Source: Methylobacter sp. (lineage in GTDB: Bacteria; Pseudomonadota; Gammaproteobacteria; Methylococcales; Methylomonadaceae). From it: a stretch of 57,274 bases of DNA. The notes under the pieces are model-generated. The model searched no databases and was not told the DNA's origin. It saw nothing but the letters and a program-made list of their open reading frames with translations. Below, one piece after another: positions 56,144 through 57,274 of this stretch; position 1 is the stretch's first letter, and every line of letters starts with the position of its first letter. A program made the position numbers and the translations under genes. The stretch covers positions 1 through 57,274 of the forward strand of contig JAURZV010000032.1 in the NCBI GenBank assembly GCA_030653175.1, given 5' to 3'.

Positions 56144-57042
56144 CTGATATAATATAACCGAACTTTCCGCCGGTAATTTATTCGTTACAGGCGAACTGGG
56201 CAGCGGTAAGACCATGTACGCCGTTAAATTGATACGGTCGTATTTGTTCGGCTGGCCGTCCCGTTGTAACTAATTTGGACCTGTTTCTTGATGAAATGAT
56301 GCCGCCTGATAGTAAAGTAACCGCAATCAGGATGCCCGATAAACCGACGCGCGCGCATTTCGATCAGCTTGGTGATGCGTACCCAATGAAAGATGACAAG
56401 GGCAAGGATATTTACGACGAAAATCAATTTGGCCTAATCGTTCTCGATGAGTGTTTGACGTGGCTGAATTCGCGCGGTTGGCAAGACAAAGAGAGGGTAG
56501 GTGTGCTTGATTGGTTTCTTCATGCTCGGAAACACGGCTGGAACATAGCATTTATTATGCAGTCGGCTGACTATTGCGATCCACAGTTGAGGGAAACGCT
56601 GCTGACGTATCATATCAGTTGCCGCAAGATGGGCAAGTACAGGATTCCCATAGTCGGCAAGGCGTTCGGTCTAAGATTACCAAAAGGCCCCCTTGCTACA
56701 ACAACCGCCGGTTATGGCTCCAACGCTATAGATCATGACAAAGAACTTTACCGCGGTTCCGACTTGTACACTTCATACAAAACGCGACAGGTATTCACGC
56801 TTGAGCAAGATCTCATAAACGGCGTTTTCGTCGATATGAGGGCACCTTATACGCTGCTCGTCTTGGCATTTAAAGGGCCGTTATCTCCTGCAGCACACTG
56901 TACAACCCAGTCAGGATCTACGACACTTAACAGGAAAACTGATAAACGCCTTCGGCTGGTGGTTCATCCGTCCGGCGGTTTTATTGGTTTTGCTGCCGTT
57001 CTACACCTCACAGGTTTTACAGATTTTTTGTTTTATGGGTGA
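56140..57042 (+). pseudogene. Zot-domain phage assembly ATPase, 5' end frameshifted
   Basis: The main open frame (56275-57042) holds NLDLFLDEMMPPDSKVTAIR, the Walker B GLIVLDECLTWLNSRGW, WFLHARKHGWNIAFIMQSAD and SCRKMGKYRIPIVG. The Walker A (FVTGELGSGKTMYAV) lies upstream near 56190-56235 in another frame, joined by a one-base shift near 56250. A second shift lies just after ATG 56140. Zot/gpI proteins power export of filamentous phage. The C-terminus (TGFTDFLFYG) looks complete, with a hydrophobic segment near GFIGFAAVLHLTGF. It is an inactive relic unless the sequence has errors. Confidence 0.88.
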
Positions 57043-57060
57043 AGGGAAACAACGAATTTT

Positions 57061-57274
57061 GTGATTACTTTTACCGACCAGGCTAATGCAGGTAATGCCT
57101 GTAGAAAACGGGTTTTTGATCGTAAAACCGTTACCACTAACGATCAAGATTTTACTCTGCAAGAACAAGCTTTGCGTGCTGCTGGCTGTGAAGTGATTCG
57201 TGCCGAGAAAGTGACTGGCACTAGCAGGACCGGCCGGACCGAGTTGCAGGTTTTGCTGGATTTCCTGCGCAGTG
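57061..57274 (+). CDS. Serine recombinase-like protein, odd N-terminus (partial)
   Basis: A GTG-started frame runs off the right edge. From residue 24 it reads TVTTNDQDFTLQEQALRAAG, then CEVIRAEKVTGTSRTGRTEL and QVLLDFLRS. This matches the resolvase/invertase domain of serine recombinases just after their start. The first 23 residues (VITFTDQANAGNACRKRVFD) do not match, and the usual YARVST with the catalytic Ser is absent or reads VTT. So the true start may be lost. It might have been part of the phage or a neighbouring element. Confidence 0.6.
   Translation, partial: MITFTDQANAGNACRKRVFDRKTVTTNDQDFTLQEQALRAAGCEVIRAEKVTGTSRTGRTELQVLLDFLRS

Overview
This window looks like chromosome from a gammaproteobacterium, most likely a methanotroph-type Methylococcales. 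That placement is inference: it rests on the combination of a sucAB-lpd cluster, a caa3-type oxidase with fused CoxA-CoxC, an SmbP-like His-rich protein, a CarS-like lipid enzyme and many short palindromic repeats. No methane monooxygenase, rRNA, tRNA or CRISPR array is visible. Most genes are intact housekeeping genes in short operons. Two patches (about 11.5-13.5 kb and 54.9-57.3 kb) are full of decayed genes and mobile DNA.

Region by region. 0-4 kb (minus strand): the edge of a transposase, then DUF2721, NnrS, an exported protein, rubredoxin and a RimK-like ligase. 4.2-10.1 kb (minus): lpd, sucB and sucA of the 2-oxoglutarate dehydrogenase complex. The E3 gene has lost one redox cysteine and the catalytic glutamate. 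10.3-13.5 kb: a DUF2914 protein, an H-NS-like protein, an IS256 scrap, a doubly frameshifted mgtC and repeated 98-bp elements. 13.5-19.5 kb: a cytochrome oxidase operon (ctaG, three-haem cytochrome c, coxB with its own haem domain, coxAC fusion, small membrane protein). 19.9-22.8 kb: feoABC behind a probable Fur box. 22.9-26.8 kb: a ParE-type toxin-antitoxin pair and an NtrB/NtrC-like two-component pair. 26.8-31.4 kb: VanZ, DUF455 and a four-gene Mla-like lipid transport operon. 32.3-35.2 kb: SmbP-like protein and proA-nadD-rsfS. 35.4-39.0 kb (minus): a cobalamin riboswitch driving btuB, a BtuM-like transporter, DUF5522 and an unknown His/Cys-containing protein. 39.2-40.5 kb: YefM-YoeB and a relic of a second yefM. 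40.5-44.5 kb (minus): an orphan GspE-like ATPase with a small set of lipid-type genes (CDP-alcohol transferase, EEP hydrolase, CarS-like). 44.7-52 kb: trm112-like, kdsB, alaC, hom, thrC, recJ. 52-54.5 kb (minus): parvulin, BolA, YciI, YciB. 54.6-57.3 kb: DUF1244, a broken methyltransferase, a 165-bp MITE, a decayed inovirus (small membrane protein plus Zot) and the start of a serine-recombinase-like ORF.

The recurring theme is mobile palindromic DNA. Short inverted-repeat elements sit in nearly every intergenic gap. At least three lie in frame inside conserved genes (sucB linker, feoB linker, btuM N-terminus), adding 15-30 residues without breaking the protein. The strongest functional anomaly is the E3 subunit encoded beside sucAB, which should not be able to act as a normal dihydrolipoyl dehydrogenase.
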